Below, piece after piece: positions 60,499 to 62,252 of a stretch of DNA of 62,252 nt (within the stretch, counting starts at the first letter, position 1; each line of letters begins with the position of its first letter). A model generated the notes under the pieces. The model ran no database searches. It worked only from the letters and a program-made list of their open reading frames with translations, and was not told where the DNA came from. The position numbers and the translations under genes were made by a program. The DNA comes from Erysipelotrichaceae bacterium 7770_A6 (GTDB taxonomy: Bacteria; Bacillota_I; Bacilli_A; Erysipelotrichales; Erysipelotrichaceae): assembly GCA_014610835.1 (NCBI GenBank), contig QQXM01000005.1, positions 1 to 62,252 on the forward strand. The letters are read 5' to 3'.

Positions 60499-62166
60499 TT
60501 ATTTCATCAAACCCTTTTCAAGAGCAAGAGTTCTTGTTGTGAGGTCGCAAACTTCACTTGGTCCATAGTACTGGATAGCACCTGGATAAGTATAAGCTGT
60601 TTCAACAGACCATTCAGCTCTGTGTGCTTCAAAATACTTGAATGGAGCACCGTCTAATTCAACAAGAGCCTTTCTGATAACTGGCTTATCTTCACCATGT
60701 CTTCTTTCCATGTTCATCATCTTAGTGATTGGCATACCACCAGCTACCCATTCTTCAGCTGGCTTAGAAAGATTAGAAATCTTGGAGAGGTATCCATTGT
60801 ATCCATACTGGATAAGCATGAATGCGTTGTAACCTAATGAATAGCAGTAGTCAGCATCGAAGTTAGATGGGAATGCACATCTTCCTTCATAACCAAAGAA
60901 GTGGTGTAATGCATTGAACTTGCCATTGTACTTGCCGTTCTTTCTTCTTTCTTCCAAGTTAGCCTTTACAAGAGCAGAGAATAACTTTTCAGATTCAATT
61001 AATGAAACCTGTACGTTTCCATGTGGGTCTCTTTCTAAGAATAACTGCTGCTGAATTGTTTCAGGAAGAATCGCAAATACTGCCATGGATTCAGCTGTTA
61101 ATCCCTTTTCGATGAATGCATACTTGTCTTTCCATGTAGGTAATGCATTGAATTCATCAGCCTTGCTTCCAGCTAATAATTCATTGATTTCTCCAATTAA
61201 TACTGAGAATTCAGGAACGAATTCAACTACACCTTCAGGAATAATTGCTACACCGAAGTTCATACCCTTTTCACTTCTAGCAGCAACACTATCAGCGATA
61301 TAGTCAGCGATAGAAGCTAAAGACATCTTCTTAGCTGCAACTTCTTCAGAAATCAAGCAGATGTTTGGCTGTGTTTCAAGAGCACATTCAAGAGCTACGT
61401 GAGAAGCAGAACGTCCCATAACCTTGATGAAATGCCAATACTTCTTAGCAGAGTTAGCATCTCTTTCAATGTTACCGATAACTTCACTATATGTCTTTGT
61501 AGCTGTATCGAAACCGAAAGAACATTCGATATCTTCGTTCTTAAGGTCGCCATCGATTGTCTTAGGGCAGCCAATCACCTGAACACCTGTGTTGTGTGCA
61601 GCAAAATATTCTGCTAATACTGCAGCGTTTGTATTTGAGTCATCACCACCGATGATAACGATAGCTGTAATACCATGCTTCTTGCATACTTCTGCAGCTA
61701 CTGCGAACTGTTCTTCTGTTTCAAGCTTTGTTCTGCCAGATCCAATGATATCAAATCCACCTGTATTTCTATACTGGTTGATAAATTCATCATCGAATTC
61801 TACATAGTCATCATCTAATAATCCACTTGGACCATTCTTAAATCCATAAAGTACATTTTCAGCACTTGTTGCTTTCAAAGCATCATATAGACCACAAACA
61901 ACATTGTGTCCGCCAGGTGCCTGTCCACCAGAGAGGATAACACCAACAACCTGCTTCTTAGCTGCAGATGTGTTTGTACCCTTTTCAAATGTGATTTCCT
62001 TTTCTCCATATGTGTTAGGGAATAAAGCCTTGATCTTTTCCTGATCTGCAACAGACTGTGTTGCTTCGCCTTCCTTAACGCAGATTTCTGAAATACCGTT
62101 TCTTAGCATGCCAGGTAATTTTGGAGCATACTTTAATCTTTCAGCTTGTAATGGTGAAATATTCAT
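60499..62166 (-). CDS. pfp: PPi-dependent phosphofructokinase (long PfpB type)
   Basis: Diphosphate-fructose-6-phosphate 1-phosphotransferase, a reversible glycolytic step that uses pyrophosphate instead of ATP (555 aa, long clade). GGDDS at 173-177, with Asp where ATP enzymes have Gly, and [10 protein letters not shown] at 201-210, with Lys where they have Gly, are the residues that mark PPi use. [10 protein letters not shown] near 79-88 begins the phosphate loop and [11 protein letters not shown] follows the substrate site. The ATG at 62166 has GGAG upstream; the open frame runs further but through a leader hairpin. Monocistronic, with its own terminator. Confidence 0.95.
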   Translation of the reverse strand: MNISPLQAERLKYAPKLPGMLRNGISEICVKEGEATQSVADQEKIKALFPNTYGEKEITFEKGTNTSAAKKQVVGVILSGGQAPGGHNVVCGLYDALKATSAENVLYGFKNGPSGLLDDDYVEFDDEFINQYRNTGGFDIIGSGRTKLETEEQFAVAAEVCKKHGITAIVIIGGDDSNTNAAVLAEYFAAHNTGVQVIGCPKTIDGDLKNEDIECSFGFDTATKTYSEVIGNIERDANSAKKYWHFIKVMGRSASHVALECALETQPNICLISEEVAAKKMSLASIADYIADSVAARSEKGMNFGVAIIPEGVVEFVPEFSVLIGEINELLAGSKADEFNALPTWKDKYAFIEKGLTAESMAVFAILPETIQQQLFLERDPHGNVQVSLIESEKLFSALVKANLEERRKNGKYNGKFNALHHFFGYEGRCAFPSNFDADYCYSLGYNAFMLIQYGYNGYLSKISNLSKPAEEWVAGGMPITKMMNMERRHGEDKPVIRKALVELDGAPFKYFEAHRAEWSVETAYTYPGAIQYYGPSEVCDLTTRTLALEKGLMK

Positions 62167-62182
62167 TTTCTTTTTTCTCCTG

Positions 62183-62225
62183 GTATATTGTTGAAGACTC
62201 ATAAAACAAGTCATTCACAATATAC
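62183..62225 (-). promoter_or_regulatory. Long inverted repeat in the leader of the phosphofructokinase gene
   Basis: GTATATTGT (62183-62191) and ACAATATAC (62217-62225) pair perfectly, with a further GACT/AGTC inside (62196-62199 with 62209-62212). It lies 16 bases upstream of the start codon, just before the ribosome binding site. It could be an mRNA hairpin or an operator. Confidence 0.5.
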
Positions 62226-62252
62226 TCACTCTTTCTATCAATCCTGTTTAAC

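Overview
The window looks like chromosomal core sequence of a low-GC, Gram-positive gut Firmicute. Erysipelotrichia (Erysipelotrichaceae-like) is my best guess. The reasons are AT-rich DNA, strong GGAGG ribosome binding sites, S-box and T-box leaders, a type III glutamine synthetase, a PPi-dependent phosphofructokinase, an Ami-type peptide transporter and a membrane-anchored Mur ligase. I see no insertion sequence, prophage, CRISPR array or plasmid gene. Genes are tightly packed, mostly on the minus strand, and no gene-free stretch exceeds 300 bases. Species identity is inference.

Region by region. 0-3.3 kb: an alpha/beta hydrolase and a glycerophosphodiesterase, divergent from a UMF1-type MFS transporter. 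3.3-5.2 kb: a lone AAA-ATPase-like/PD-(D/E)XK protein with a DNA-binding N-terminus and a repeat-rich promoter; this is the most accessory-looking gene. 5.2-11.3 kb: purF, a membrane-anchored MurF-like ligase with a hydrolase, and an OmpR-type two-component system. 11.3-12 kb: remnant of a hybrid sensor kinase. 12-16.1 kb: the conserved cdaA-cdaR-glmM operon (c-di-AMP and cell wall precursor). 16.2-18.8 kb: a short-chain dehydrogenase, a spore-photoproduct-lyase-like radical SAM protein and a coupled nucleosidase. 18.8-22.9 kb: a MarR-controlled heterodimeric ABC exporter. 23-26.1 kb: an S1-domain protein, a NifU-like protein and glnN. 26.1-29.5 kb: an AI-2E family permease, metK behind a SAM riboswitch, and a decayed MATE gene.

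29.5-34.1 kb carries sepF, ylmH and divIVA followed by T-box-controlled ileS. 34.2-39.5 kb carries small membrane and zinc-ribbon proteins, a PHP phosphatase, glyA, a HAD phosphatase, a nucleotidyltransferase, maf and tRNA-Thr. 39.6-42.6 kb carries a small ribbon-helix-helix-like protein and a pantothenate uptake/CoA operon (S component, coaBC, coaX) behind a structured leader and a cre-like palindrome. 42.6-45.9 kb carries an amidohydrolase, a cupin and an intact MATE exporter. 45.9-52.5 kb is an Ami/Opp-type oligopeptide transporter, followed by a phosphorylase-GNAT fusion and a PepC-type aminopeptidase, so uptake and breakdown of peptides sit together. 55.3-59.2 kb is a coupled PadR, HAAS/DUF4097, TldD, TldE operon. 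The window ends with tRNA-Ser, a MerR/DUF4230 pair and the PPi-dependent phosphofructokinase.

No single region is an unmistakable new system. The items most worth a second look are the phosphorylase-GNAT fusion, the radical SAM/nucleosidase pair, the PadR-DUF4097-TldDE operon, the compact SAM riboswitch on metK, the pantothenate transporter leader, and the recurrent -10 boxes placed so close to ATG that the mRNAs should be leaderless. All family names come from reading motifs by eye; no database search was possible.
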